Below the pieces are notes generated by a model. It had not been told where the DNA came from, ran no database searches, and was given only the letters and a program-made list of their open reading frames with translations. From assembly GCA_030168595.1 (NCBI GenBank), contig CP115556.1, positions 1 to 64,000 of the forward strand: a DNA stretch of 64,000 nt, read 5' to 3'. The DNA is from Methanomassiliicoccales archaeon LGM-DZ1. GTDB lineage: Archaea; Thermoplasmatota; Thermoplasmata; Methanomassiliicoccales; Methanomethylophilaceae. The position numbers and the translations under genes are program-made. This document shows, one piece after another, positions 8,247 through 17,169 of this stretch. The stretch's first letter is position 1. The number at the start of each line of letters is the position of its first letter.

Positions 8247-9482
8247 ATGAGGATGACTGATTATCAGGCCGAGGTGATCTCCCGCGAGCTCTCCACCATC
8301 AAAGAGAAGAGCCCCTTCTACGCCCGCAAGTTCAAGGACATCGACCTGACCAAAATCAAGACCCAGGAGGATTTCGAGACCCTCCCGTTCACTGACAAGG
8401 GGGATCTGCGCGAGGCCTACCCGCTCGGCCTTATGGCCGTTCCGGAGAAGGAAATCGTCAGGATCCATTCCTCATCCGGCACCACCGGGACCCCGGTGAT
8501 CATACCCTACACCAGGAAGGACGTCGAGGACTGGGCGACCATGTTCGAGCGCTGCTACCGCATGGCCGGGGTCACAGAGATGGACAGGGTGCAGATCACC
8601 CCAGGGTACGGCCTGTGGACCGCAGGCATCGGATTCCAGGCGGGAGCCGAGAGGCTCGGGGCCATGGTCGTCCCCATGGGGCCCGGGAACACCGAGAAGC
8701 AGCTCCGCATGATGCAGGACCTGAAGACTACCGTCCTCTGCGCCACCTCGTCCTATGCGCTTCTCCTCGCCGAGCAGGTCGCCCAGAGGAACCTGAAGAA
8801 CAAGATATGCCTCAGGAAGGGCATCATCGGGTCCGAGCGCTGGGGTGACAAGATGCGCGACCGCATCGCCGACACCCTCGGCCTGGAGCTCTACGACGTC
8901 TACGGCCTGACCGAGATCTACGGCCCCGGGATAGGCATCAGCTGCTCCTACAAGAACGGCATTCACATGTGGGACGATTACCTCTACTTCGAGGTCATCG
9001 ACCCGAAGACGCTGAAGAACGTACCGGACGGAACCGTGGGGGAACTGGTCATAACCACCCTCAGGAAGGAAGGGGCGCCGCTCATACGCTACCGCACCCA
9101 TGACCTTACCCGGATCCTTACCGGGCCCTGCCCCTGCGGCTCCCGCTACCCGAGGATCGACATCATCACCGGCAGGACGGACGACATGATCAAGGTCAAG
9201 GGCGTCAACATGTTCCCCGCGCAGTTCGAGGAGGTCCTCGCCTCGGTGCCCGATGCGAGCTCGGAGTACCAGGTCATGATCGACCATCTGAACGGCAAGG
9301 ACATCCTCACGCTGTTCTTCGAGACGCCCCTGCCCCAGGAGAAATGGCCTGAGGTCGAGAAGCAGGTCCTGGAGAGGTTCAAGGCGGTGGTGGGCCCGAC
9401 CATCACGCCCAAGGCGGTGAGGATCGGGGACCTGCCGAGGAGCGAGAAGAAGACCCACAGGATCTTCGATAACAGGTACTGA
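8247..9482 (+). CDS. Phenylacetate-CoA ligase family (PaaK-like)
   Basis: An adenylate-forming enzyme of 411 residues that activates an aryl acid to its CoA thioester. Visible motifs: the phosphate loop SSGTTGTPVIIPYT (about residues 75-88), the core DVYGLTEIYGPG and the C-terminal GRTDDMIKVKGVNMFPAQFEE. In methanogens such ligases are thought to supply aryl-CoA for indolepyruvate oxidoreductase in aromatic amino acid synthesis; the substrate here is inferred. ATG 8253 (MTDYQAE) is an equally good start. It is monocistronic behind an AT-rich promoter region. Confidence 0.9.
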   Translation: MRMTDYQAEVISRELSTIKEKSPFYARKFKDIDLTKIKTQEDFETLPFTDKGDLREAYPLGLMAVPEKEIVRIHSSSGTTGTPVIIPYTRKDVEDWATMFERCYRMAGVTEMDRVQITPGYGLWTAGIGFQAGAERLGAMVVPMGPGNTEKQLRMMQDLKTTVLCATSSYALLLAEQVAQRNLKNKICLRKGIIGSERWGDKMRDRIADTLGLELYDVYGLTEIYGPGIGISCSYKNGIHMWDDYLYFEVIDPKTLKNVPDGTVGELVITTLRKEGAPLIRYRTHDLTRILTGPCPCGSRYPRIDIITGRTDDMIKVKGVNMFPAQFEEVLASVPDASSEYQVMIDHLNGKDILTLFFETPLPQEKWPEVEKQVLERFKAVVGPTITPKAVRIGDLPRSEKKTHRIFDNRY

Positions 9483-9603
9483 ACCGCTGCCGCAGACGGA
9501 TCTGAGACCGCCAGCAGCAGGGATTCACAAACCGATCGGTCTGTCGGATTTATCATCTGCATTATAGAAAAATTATTATAGAAGTTTTAATGGTATAAAC
9601 TTC

Positions 9604-10281
9604 ATGCCAGTCTTCGACGACGCACAGCTCAAAGCTATGGTGTCCGAGCGCCACTCGGTCAGGAAATACTCCTCCGGCCTCAATGAAGAGGACAAGAAGA
9701 AGATCGGGGACGCGATCGCGGAGATCAACTCCGAAACCGGTCTCGCCTTTGCCCTGGTCGCCGGCGACCCTGCCGGGATACAGAAGTTCGGCATGAAAGG
9801 CCATTTCGGCGGCGCGACGGATTACATCATGCTCGCCGGGAAGGAAAGCGGGACGCTGGAAGCGGACTGCGGCTACTGGGGCGAGAGGCTGGTCCTCTAT
9901 GCCCAGTCCATCGGCCTCAGCACCTGCTGGGCGGCCATGGTCAACAAGAAGGAGGTGCTGAAGCACGTCCCTGAGGGCATGAAGTACTGCATCGTTGTCG
10001 TCATCGGCCACGGGGCGGAGAGCGGGGAGGCCCATAAGTCGAAACCGGCCGAGAAGGCCTCCAACCTTTCCGCGGATTCCCCTCAGTGGTTCAGGGACGG
10101 GGTGGAGGCGGCCATGAAAGCGCCCACCGCCATGAACAAGCAGAACTTCTTCTTCGAGCTGAAAGAGGACGGTAAGGTCCTCGCCAAGCCTTCCGGCGGC
10201 ATGTTCACCGAGATAGACACCGGCATCGCCAAGGCCGATTTCGAGCTCGGGGCCGGCAAAGGGAACTTCAGCTGGGCCTGA
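9604..10281 (+). CDS. Nitroreductase family flavoprotein
   Basis: 225 residues. The N-terminus SERHSVRKY is the FMN phosphate-binding signature of the nitroreductase fold, and the middle GYWGERLVLYAQSIGLSTCW matches the family's second helix pair. The extended C-terminal half (KAPTAMNKQNFFFEL) resembles the TM1586-type internal duplication. It likely reduces a small electrophile with NAD(P)H and FMN; the substrate is unknown. AT-rich sequence just upstream (about 9567-9600) may hold its promoter. Confidence 0.85.
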   Translation: MPVFDDAQLKAMVSERHSVRKYSSGLNEEDKKKIGDAIAEINSETGLAFALVAGDPAGIQKFGMKGHFGGATDYIMLAGKESGTLEADCGYWGERLVLYAQSIGLSTCWAAMVNKKEVLKHVPEGMKYCIVVVIGHGAESGEAHKSKPAEKASNLSADSPQWFRDGVEAAMKAPTAMNKQNFFFELKEDGKVLAKPSGGMFTEIDTGIAKADFELGAGKGNFSWA

Positions 10282-10323
10282 GGGCCCGAAGCGGGGATCG
10301 CATCCCCGCACATTCTATGCCGT

Positions 10324-11124
10324 TCAGCGTTTCCGAGGCCTTCCGCGCGAGCAGGGGACGCCTGCCTGGCACTTTCCGCATCCGACTTCCGAGGGGCTTC
10401 CGCAGGCCTCCTGCGCCTCCCTGAGGCGGGCGCTGCAGACGGCATCGTTCTTGTTCTTCCCCGGCGGGGCCCTCGGGTCGATGGCCGACACGGGGCAGGC
10501 GCGGGCGCACGCCCCGCACCATATGCACCAATCGTACAATCCGGAATAGCGGCGGGGCGTCGGCGGGATCTCCGCATCTGTCAGGACGCTGCACAGGCGG
10601 CCGGCGCATCCTGCCTCGGTGATGAGGCTTTTGGACATCCCGAAGGTGCCCAGGCCGCAGATGTACGCGCAGTGCCTCAGGGACCAGTTGGCCACTGTCG
10701 GCGCGGTCCACCTGAATCTCGGGTCCTGCTCGGGGGATATGGCTTTGTAACCCGCTCCCCGGATGTCTGATACCAGGCAGGCGGCGGCCTTCGATATGAA
10801 CGCCTGCCCCTCCCGGCGGGCGCATCCCCATTCGCGCGACGGGAAATCCCCGGAAGCGTTGCTCTCCCTTACCTTGTCGGACATGGGGAAGAACATGACG
10901 ATGACCGTCCTCGCCTCCGGCATCCATTCCTTCGGGGACATATGCTCCGGCCCGACGCACTTCGGGTCCTTCAGCGCGTCGAAAAGGGGATCGTCCGCGC
11001 TTCCGAAGGCGAAGATGGGGCGCTCGAACATCCGCTCCCACGATCCGGGGATGCGGTTCTCCTCTGATCTCTCCGCGCGGTCCGCGGCGGCCGATAGCAG
11101 CCCGTAGGCCTCCTCCCGGTCCAT
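10324..11124 (-). CDS. 4Fe-4S protein related to epoxyqueuosine reductase
   Basis: 266 residues. The C-terminal part has a ferredoxin-type motif CIWCGACARACP and then CGKCQAGVPC, enough for one 4Fe-4S cluster plus a partial second. The N-terminal domain with RTVIVMFFPM resembles the QueG/reductive dehalogenase-like family. Archaea use archaeosine rather than queuosine, so a true QueG role is doubtful. It may be a corrinoid- or Fe-S-dependent reductase of unknown substrate. It is convergent with the nitroreductase. Confidence 0.75.
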   Translation of the reverse strand: MDREEAYGLLSAAADRAERSEENRIPGSWERMFERPIFAFGSADDPLFDALKDPKCVGPEHMSPKEWMPEARTVIVMFFPMSDKVRESNASGDFPSREWGCARREGQAFISKAAACLVSDIRGAGYKAISPEQDPRFRWTAPTVANWSLRHCAYICGLGTFGMSKSLITEAGCAGRLCSVLTDAEIPPTPRRYSGLYDWCIWCGACARACPVSAIDPRAPPGKNKNDAVCSARLREAQEACGSPSEVGCGKCQAGVPCSRGRPRKR

Positions 11125-11189
11125 AGGGAACGAATCGCAGAGCGAACGGATAATCCTTGCCTACGGGAATCGCCGTTCCGGAGCGCCCG

Positions 11190-11972
11190 TCACGCCGTCC
11201 GGACCGGAGCCCCGTCCTGGCCCCTGCCCCTGCAGGGCCCGGAGGCCTTTCGCGGCCTCCCGGTCCCCCACAACGGCTCGTAGCGCACCATCTCGAACCC
11301 CGCCCAGCTGTTGAAGTCCTTGATCTCCCGCCGGCATTCCTTCATCTTGGGCCTGACCGCTTCGGCCAGGGCCGCGCCGAACTCAGAGTACACGCATTCC
11401 ATCTGCTCTTCGTACGCTTCGATGAGCTCTGCCGGGTCCGCCTTCTTCAGGATCCTCCTCTCCTTGGCGCTCCAGATGGGGTTCTTCCGGCATCTGTCGG
11501 TGAACGCCGGCCTCCCGCCGGGTCCGATCGCGAGCGGGGCCATGTCCACGTGGACCGTGTAGTTGCGCAGGCCGATGACTATGGCCGCCTCCTCGCCGAA
11601 GTACCTTTTCCTGATGGCGCGGTACTCGTCCTCCAGCCCGTAGCGGGCGGCGCAGGACGAGGCATGGTTCTTGCAGAAGTACATGCGGGACAGGAAGTCC
11701 GTCAGGGCTTGGGAGAGCTCGAGGGACTCCTCCTCCACGATCTCGTAGCTCCGCCACCAGCCGGAAGGGCGGGAGGAGATATCGTCGAGCTCGCGGATGA
11801 GCACGCGGCATTTCTCCTGGGTCATTCTGAAGTACGATTCCACGGCCCGGATGTCGGAGTAGGCGCGGAACCCCTCCGACCCCCTGAGCCTGCCGATCTC
11901 AGAGAGGACGTCCCTCATCGTGTGATATGTATGTCCGCCATCGTCTATAAGCGGTTCCGAAGTAGAATACAT
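11190..11972 (-). CDS. Hypothetical protein
   Basis: 260 residues, soluble, largely helical and charged, with no motif I recognise. The middle has FCKNHASSCAARYGLEDEYR and a conserved-looking RNYTVHVDMAPLAIGP segment; the C-terminus is low complexity and basic (RPRKASGPCRGRGQ). There is no signal peptide or membrane segment. The start near 11972 is AT-rich with several alternatives. It sits just beside the first IS element, at the edge of the accessory island. Confidence 0.65.
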   Translation of the reverse strand: MYSTSEPLIDDGGHTYHTMRDVLSEIGRLRGSEGFRAYSDIRAVESYFRMTQEKCRVLIRELDDISSRPSGWWRSYEIVEEESLELSQALTDFLSRMYFCKNHASSCAARYGLEDEYRAIRKRYFGEEAAIVIGLRNYTVHVDMAPLAIGPGGRPAFTDRCRKNPIWSAKERRILKKADPAELIEAYEEQMECVYSEFGAALAEAVRPKMKECRREIKDFNSWAGFEMVRYEPLWGTGRPRKASGPCRGRGQDGAPVRTA

Positions 11973-12024
11973 ATGGATATGTATGGAAACCGCGCCCTAC
12001 GTAGGATGGGACGATATATTTGAT

Positions 12025-13862
12025 ACCTAAATCTGCGGATTGTATAGGTTACATCAGGCCAGCACGATCTTGCCGCTCTTCGGTTCTTCCAGCCCGAAGA
12101 GTCTGAAGATCTCCCTCACGTTCTTCGATACCGCGGTGAGTCTCCAATCACCCGTGTTGCCTATGGCGAACACGGTGTTCAGTGAAAGCAGGACCTCGTT
12201 CACCGTCATGCCGCAGACGGTGTCCTTCTTCACCGTACCCTTCTTGGCATCCTTGTCATGCATCCTGAGGATGTTCTGTATCCTTATCCTGAGCATCAGG
12301 GCTATGAACTTCAGGAACAGCCTTCCTCTCGCCCTTTCCACGTTCCCGGTGCGGGAACGTCCTCCGTCCAGGTCGTTCTTGTACACGTCGAAGGCCTTCT
12401 CCACCCAATCCCTCACATCGTAGGAGGTCATCATCTCATCGAACGTCGTATCCGCGGAAGTGAGCATCACGAACATCCCCGATCTGTTGTCGGCGAAGGT
12501 GAACGCGTTGTCCTTCCTCACTATGTGCATCACGCCTCCGTCATCAACGGAGTAATCCAGATATCTGCGGACGAATGCCGGGAGATCCCTGTACACCTTC
12601 TCCGGATCCCTCGGTCTGGTCCCTTCCAGTCTCAGCTCCATGTCATGGACCATGGACATCATCTGATTCTTGTCATCCGCGGCCTTCTTCGGATCGTACA
12701 CCACGAAGGCCTTCAGCTTCCTGGCCTTCTCGAATCTTTCATTGTTCTCCCCGGAATCCTTCTGGTTGGCCGGTATCCTGACAACGTATTCGTATCCGGA
12801 GTCCAGGTCGGCGATGCCGACCTCGAACTCCGCATATTGGTATGCACTGCCTTCATGGAATGCGTGCGATGCCGCTTTCCTCATCTCGGATACCGCCATG
12901 GTCATGAGCTTCTTGATGGGCTCCGCCTTTGCGTTGGAAGGAACGGTGAACTCCGTACCGAGGTCCAATAACGCGGAGATGTTCTCCGCACTCTCGAAAC
13001 CCCTGTCCATCACCAGTCTTCCTCTGCATCCCATCCCCTGCATGTCCTCCACTACGGATTTCATGACGGCCATGTCGGCTATGCTCCCGGGAAGCATCCT
13101 GAACATCACCGGGATGCCTTCGGCATCCGTCACCATGGCGATGTTCGTCTGTTTCAGATCCTCGTTATCGCGGTTGTGCCCCCACTGTGCCCACCCCTCC
13201 ATCCTGGAATATGTGGATACCGATGTCAGGTCGAGGGAATAGAAGGAAGCCGGATTCCTCGCTATGCGTCTGCCGAAGAACCTGTCCATGGTGACCATCA
13301 TCCCGCCGATCTCCTCGGAGAGATCGCCGATCGCCGAAGGCGACAGCATGCCCCTCATCCTGCAGGTCTCCTTTATGACGCTTCCCTCCACGGTATAGTG
13401 GAGGGAATCCATCGCGGACGGGTTCATGGCCAGGGCCATGGCCGCACCCATCATGTTGGGCGCCATCGTGGTGAATACGGCATCCAGGTCCTCGAAGATA
13501 CCCATCTGCTTCTGTATACCGTCCAATGCCTTCACGGCACCGTAGTACTTCGCATACTCCTCTTTCGGACGGGAACGGGACTCTTTGGGGATGATCTCCC
13601 CGGTCTCGGGATCAACCTTTCCGAGATATGTCTTCACAGTTTTCGGATTTTTCCTACCAGGCACCCTGACCGACGTGCTTTCATAGGCGTACTTCTGGCC
13701 GTTGCGTTCGATGTAGAATATGCTTCCCATTATGTAACCTATATGTAAGGTTACATATTTAATACCTTCCCGGAATGTGCTGGCTCATTACCCCGTATAT
13801 AAAGAAAAACGTAAGATCCGTATGGTTACATCACTGTAGTACTACAATCCGCAGATTAAGGT
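12025..13862 (-). mobile_element. IS1634-like insertion sequence (copy 1)
   Basis: An intact element of about 1.84 kb. Imperfect terminal inverted repeats begin ACCTAAATCTGCGG at 12025 and end with the complement at 13862 (core AATCTGCGGATTGTA). A 5-bp direct repeat TTGAT flanks it at 12020-12024 and 13863-13867. An inner inverted repeat, TATAGGTTACAT, brackets the transposase (12043-12054 and 13732-13743). The single gene is on the minus strand. The insertion lies between the hypothetical gene and the SIR2 region. Confidence 0.8.
12054..13730 (-). CDS. IS1634/IS4-group DDE transposase (copy 1)
   Basis: 558 residues. The N-terminus MGSIFYIERNGQKYAYESTS is shared in pattern with copy 2 (MPEIYYVQRGNRKYAYRSTS). 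Catalytic landmarks: DLTSVSTYSRMEGWAQWGHN with the first Asp, LVMDRGFESAENI with the second Asp, and the later glutamate in VRDWVEKAFDVYKNDLDGGR. The frame is complete, so the element could be active. Identity with copies 3 and 4 is lower, indicating separate arrivals. Confidence 0.9.
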   Translation of the reverse strand: MGSIFYIERNGQKYAYESTSVRVPGRKNPKTVKTYLGKVDPETGEIIPKESRSRPKEEYAKYYGAVKALDGIQKQMGIFEDLDAVFTTMAPNMMGAAMALAMNPSAMDSLHYTVEGSVIKETCRMRGMLSPSAIGDLSEEIGGMMVTMDRFFGRRIARNPASFYSLDLTSVSTYSRMEGWAQWGHNRDNEDLKQTNIAMVTDAEGIPVMFRMLPGSIADMAVMKSVVEDMQGMGCRGRLVMDRGFESAENISALLDLGTEFTVPSNAKAEPIKKLMTMAVSEMRKAASHAFHEGSAYQYAEFEVGIADLDSGYEYVVRIPANQKDSGENNERFEKARKLKAFVVYDPKKAADDKNQMMSMVHDMELRLEGTRPRDPEKVYRDLPAFVRRYLDYSVDDGGVMHIVRKDNAFTFADNRSGMFVMLTSADTTFDEMMTSYDVRDWVEKAFDVYKNDLDGGRSRTGNVERARGRLFLKFIALMLRIRIQNILRMHDKDAKKGTVKKDTVCGMTVNEVLLSLNTVFAIGNTGDWRLTAVSKNVREIFRLFGLEEPKSGKIVLA

Positions 13863-13949
13863 TTGATACAGTTCTGACATCTATTGATTCCTTTTTTCAG
13901 GGCATCATCTGTTGAAACTATGTTTCTTAAATCTTCCAGACCAAGGCGC

Positions 13950-14116
13950 AGCAATCGGGGATGCCTGTTTCGGATATTCTCAGAAGTTCGATGGGGATCC
14001 AGGTGCAGTCAGTGCTTCAATCCCTGGACATGGTTATGGCCGCGGGAAACGGCAGGAAATGGAGGATAACGAAATAATGACTAAGAGGCGCAGGCTTCTT
14101 GAAACTCTGAATGTGT
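13950..14116 (+). pseudogene. Transposase C-terminal remnant, frameshifted
   Basis: The plus strand reads VQSVLQSLDMVMAAGNG then KWRITK and a stop, then in another frame MTKRRRLLETLNV. This lines up with the C-terminus of the copy 2 transposase (VRTVLQSMDNILAIGKKG, EWR, ITKRNRRFMDDLKV). It is the decayed tail of an older IS1634-like copy, broken by a frameshift. No start, N-terminal part or terminal repeats are visible. Confidence 0.65.
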
Positions 14117-14240
14117 TTCTGCTGGGGAGAATTTCAGGTCGGATCCTTTGCCTTCAGGCATCATCAACTTGTCCTTTAAAGTTGATTTTTGCCATAAGGT
14201 TTTATATATCAGTGCGACAATTCTTTATTTGACCCGCATG

Positions 14241-14270
14241 CCTGCAGAATGTTCCAGCAACATCTGCAGG
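14241..14270 (-). terminator. Hairpin downstream of the SIR2-like gene
   Basis: CCTGCAGA (14241-14248) pairs perfectly with TCTGCAGG (14263-14270) across a 14-nt loop, 16 nt past the SIR2 stop on the minus strand. A terminator role is inferred. Confidence 0.35.
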
Positions 14271-14285
14271 CCACTGCACTTTTGT

Positions 14286-14490
14286 TTATTGATGAGTTCT
14301 CAAACCTAATAACTTGAACGACACATAGGTGAGAGCACACATAAAATTTGATTTTGCAATTGAATTAAATTTATTTGATTCGTGCAGCTTTGAATAAATT
14401 TCTTTCAAAAATTTATTCGTTTTATCTACTGATAATTTGCCTTTATCATAAAGCAGCATTACGGCCATGGGCCAAAGATCTTCTCTTAAA
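14286..14490 (-). pseudogene. SIR2-like protein, C-terminal fragment (3 of 3)
   Basis: Last part of the split SIR2-like gene, ending in TAA at 14286. It begins within the 7-bp duplication TCTTAAA (14484-14490), where IS copy 2 entered. From there it reads SLREDLWPMAVMLLYDKG and ends KLLGLRTHQ, continuing directly from EFIYSLR of fragment 2 once the IS is removed. The piece is AT-rich and helical, with no recognised motif. An isolated GTG at 14519 lies inside the IS end and is unlikely to start a real protein. Confidence 0.75.
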
Positions 14491-16348
14491 CTGAAATTCT
14501 CGGATCTTTGTAGGTACACCTGTAAGGGTACATTTTTCTTTATAAACTGATTTTGTTTCTTTAAATACGCTTTATATATCGATGAGTTTTTATAATATAC
14601 CTACAATATAGGTATATGCCCGAAATATATTACGTTCAGAGGGGTAACAGGAAATATGCTTACAGAAGCACCTCTGTGTACGAGCCAGGAAGCAAGTATC
14701 CGAAGACCGTGAATGAATATATCGGGATTCTTGACGAAGAGAGCGGAAAAATAATTCCCAAGAAAAATCGTGCTCGGACGGATTCTTTCCTGTCGGATGA
14801 GGACATAACCGGGAAGAGATTCGGGGGTTCGCATATGCTCAAGAGCATATCTGAACGCATCGGGCTGAGGGAGGATCTCTTCTATTGTTTCGGTCCTGAA
14901 GGGGACCGGATACTCGCCTGTGCCGTGGCACAGGCATTATCCGGAGGACCGTTCTCGTCCGTGGAGGATACCGTCGACGGCTGCCTGATCGGGGAGATGC
15001 TGGGGCTGGAAGGGAGATTCTCCTCTCCCAGATTGTCGGAATTCACAAAGTTCCTGGGAGAGAGCCTGGGCAGCCTCGAGAACCTGTTCGAAAGGAGACT
15101 GGCAAGGGCCGAAGGCACTCTGACATTCGATCTAACATCGGTTTCCAGCCACAGCAGGATGAGGGAATGGGCGGAATGGGGATACAACCGCGATAAAGAG
15201 AAGATGAAACAGCTGAACTTCGGACTTGTCACCGACAAGTCCGGCATACCGGTGATGTTCGAACTGTATCCGGGGTCGATTCCCGATCTAAGGACACTGG
15301 AAAGGACGGTGGAACGTGTGGGGGAACTGAAGGAAGGCGATTGTTCTCTCATCATGGACAGGGGATTCGGTTCCGCATCCAATCTGAAGTATCTGCTGGA
15401 GAAGGAGGTATCCTTCGTGATCCCCGGGAAGAAGGCAACCAGGTGTGTTAAGGCCCTCCTTTCCAGACTCGTGAAGGAGAAGCACCATGCCGATTCGCTG
15501 AGGCTGCATGATGAACATACATATTCCGTGCTGGAATCGGAAGTGGCCATAGTCCCCAGAGCGGAACCCGAAACGGAGGATGAGGACTCCAATGATACTG
15601 CGGAATACGAACTCATCCTGCCGGAGGATCCGCGTTTCGCGGATGCTCCGGAGAACATGAGGATGAAGGCGTATGCCTGCTACGACAGGCAGAAGGCGGC
15701 AGAGGATGCGGATACGGTGTACAAAGCGATCCTGGACATAGAGAAGAGATTGTCCGAGACCAATCCGTACACGGCGGTGAAGGAAGCGAAGAGACTCGCG
15801 GGACCGTATGCGAAATACTTCGACCTGAGCGTGGATGGGGAAGGGAAACTCAGGATAGAGCGCAGGAAGAATGCCATGTCGTTCTCCATGAACCGCAACG
15901 GCATGTTCGTGATGTTCTGCAAAGGGATAGAGGATTGGGAGGACATGATGTCCTGCTACGACTGCAGGACATATGTGGAACAAGCATTCGATGTGATGAA
16001 GAACGAATTGGACGGGAACAGGTTCAGGACTAAGGATCCGCAGACGGCCAAGGGCCGTCTGCTGATCAAGTTCGTTGCTCTGATATTATGGTGCACCATG
16101 GCGAAAGAGCTTCGGGACAGCAGGCACGGGGAACCCGTGCGGACCGTCCTCCAGTCCATGGACAACATACTGGCAATCGGAAAGAAGGGGGAATGGAGGG
16201 TATTGGAGATCACCAAACGGAACCGCAGGTTCATGGATGATCTCAAGGTGCCGCATCCGCCAAAGACCCTGGTCCTGAAACCGTACACTTACATTCCGGA
16301 ATCAGCTTTGGCGGATTCCTGATGTACCTACAAATCCGAGAATTTCAG
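14491..16348 (+). mobile_element. IS1634-like insertion sequence (copy 2), inside the SIR2 gene
   Basis: About 1.86 kb. The terminal inverted repeat reads CTGAAATTCTCGGAT, then TTGTAGGTACA, from 14491, with its complement ending at 16348. The 7-bp direct repeat TCTTAAA flanks it at 14484-14490 and 16349-16355. Short AT-rich non-coding arms enclose one complete transposase. Excision at the repeats restores the SIR2 frame, so the insertion is simple and probably recent. Confidence 0.88.
14616..16322 (+). CDS. IS1634/IS4-group DDE transposase (copy 2)
   Basis: 568 residues, complete. Catalytic landmarks are DLTSVSSHSRMREWAEWGYN, LIMDRGFGSASNL and the late glutamate in CRTYVEQAFDVMKNELDGNR. An acidic insertion (EPETEDEDSNDTAEYE) lies before the last catalytic region. 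An ATAGGT repeat upstream of the ATG resembles the inner repeat of copy 1. Related to copy 1 along its full length but clearly diverged. Confidence 0.9.
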   Translation: MPEIYYVQRGNRKYAYRSTSVYEPGSKYPKTVNEYIGILDEESGKIIPKKNRARTDSFLSDEDITGKRFGGSHMLKSISERIGLREDLFYCFGPEGDRILACAVAQALSGGPFSSVEDTVDGCLIGEMLGLEGRFSSPRLSEFTKFLGESLGSLENLFERRLARAEGTLTFDLTSVSSHSRMREWAEWGYNRDKEKMKQLNFGLVTDKSGIPVMFELYPGSIPDLRTLERTVERVGELKEGDCSLIMDRGFGSASNLKYLLEKEVSFVIPGKKATRCVKALLSRLVKEKHHADSLRLHDEHTYSVLESEVAIVPRAEPETEDEDSNDTAEYELILPEDPRFADAPENMRMKAYACYDRQKAAEDADTVYKAILDIEKRLSETNPYTAVKEAKRLAGPYAKYFDLSVDGEGKLRIERRKNAMSFSMNRNGMFVMFCKGIEDWEDMMSCYDCRTYVEQAFDVMKNELDGNRFRTKDPQTAKGRLLIKFVALILWCTMAKELRDSRHGEPVRTVLQSMDNILAIGKKGEWRVLEITKRNRRFMDDLKVPHPPKTLVLKPYTYIPESALADS

Positions 16349-17169
16349 TCTTAAAGAATAGATGAATTCCGGTATTTTATTTTCAGAATCAGGTAAATGG
16401 ATCTGCCGGGACATCGCGTTTATCTTTTTATCGAATTGACCGTTCTTGGTATAGTTGTATTTGGTCCAAAACGCACTTTCCCAATCGATTTTCCTTTTAG
16501 ATTTTCTAATGAAATAATAGATGGGCACATACTGATTATTTGAATATGCCTGTTTGTTCCATTTCTCGAAAAAATCAATAACATTTTCCGGATTGTATTG
16601 GGAAGATCCTTCGATGATATCTTTCACCATATAATCGGCTGGATATAGAGTCATTTTATTGATGGTATTGATGATTCCAACGGGCCCTACGGCAATTGCC
16701 ATCTTATCAAGATCGCTGTCCTGGATATTATCGATGCCTACAGTAATCAGCCGTCTTCCACCAGTGTTAGATAAGGCAATTTGCTTTACGAGTTTGCGCA
16801 GACCCCTTATCGTACTCGGACTGGCACTTGGTTCAATTTCTGAAATCTCCTTGAAAATCCTTTCAAAATTATCCGTTCTGATACCTTTCAAAATGATTTT
16901 CTGATTGCCGTTTTCGAATGTTTCGTTACATTCTTCAATGTCATTCTTCCCTTTTTCGAATGCTACATACACTACATTCTTCTCGATTTCCGGCAATTTG
17001 TCATCATCTAAAGAAGATATCAGATCGCTGATGATTCTTCTGATGTCGTCATCTTTCATAGACTGCCCCATGATGACGACAGGGTAATCGCAGAGAATCG
17101 AGAGGATTTTTGATGTTATGATTTTTGATTTTCTTAAGAGCGAAATGTAATCCTGCTCATCAAATACAA
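16349..17169 (-). pseudogene. SIR2-like protein, middle fragment (2 of 3)
   Basis: Middle part of the split gene, between IS copies 2 and 3. It reads VFDEQDYISLLRKSKIITSK, the segment that follows the catalytic His region in SIR2-like defence proteins, then CDYPVVIMGQSMKDDDIRRI, typical of SIR2_2-type domains (usually GYSLxDxxI), then a long C-terminal domain of unknown function ending EFIYSLR. The apparent longer frame 16328-17329 is an artefact: its first ~50 and last few residues are read from IS ends. Base composition is much more AT-rich than the surrounding core genes, suggesting transfer. Confidence 0.8.

Noticed and set aside
10324-11124. Calling the Fe-S protein QueG
   Set aside because: Similarity is to the family, but archaea generally make archaeosine, and no queuosine genes are adjacent.
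13884-14232. Small plus-strand frames in the AT-rich stretch after IS copy 1
   Set aside because: They do not follow the recognisable transposase remnant frame and show no start signal or domain.
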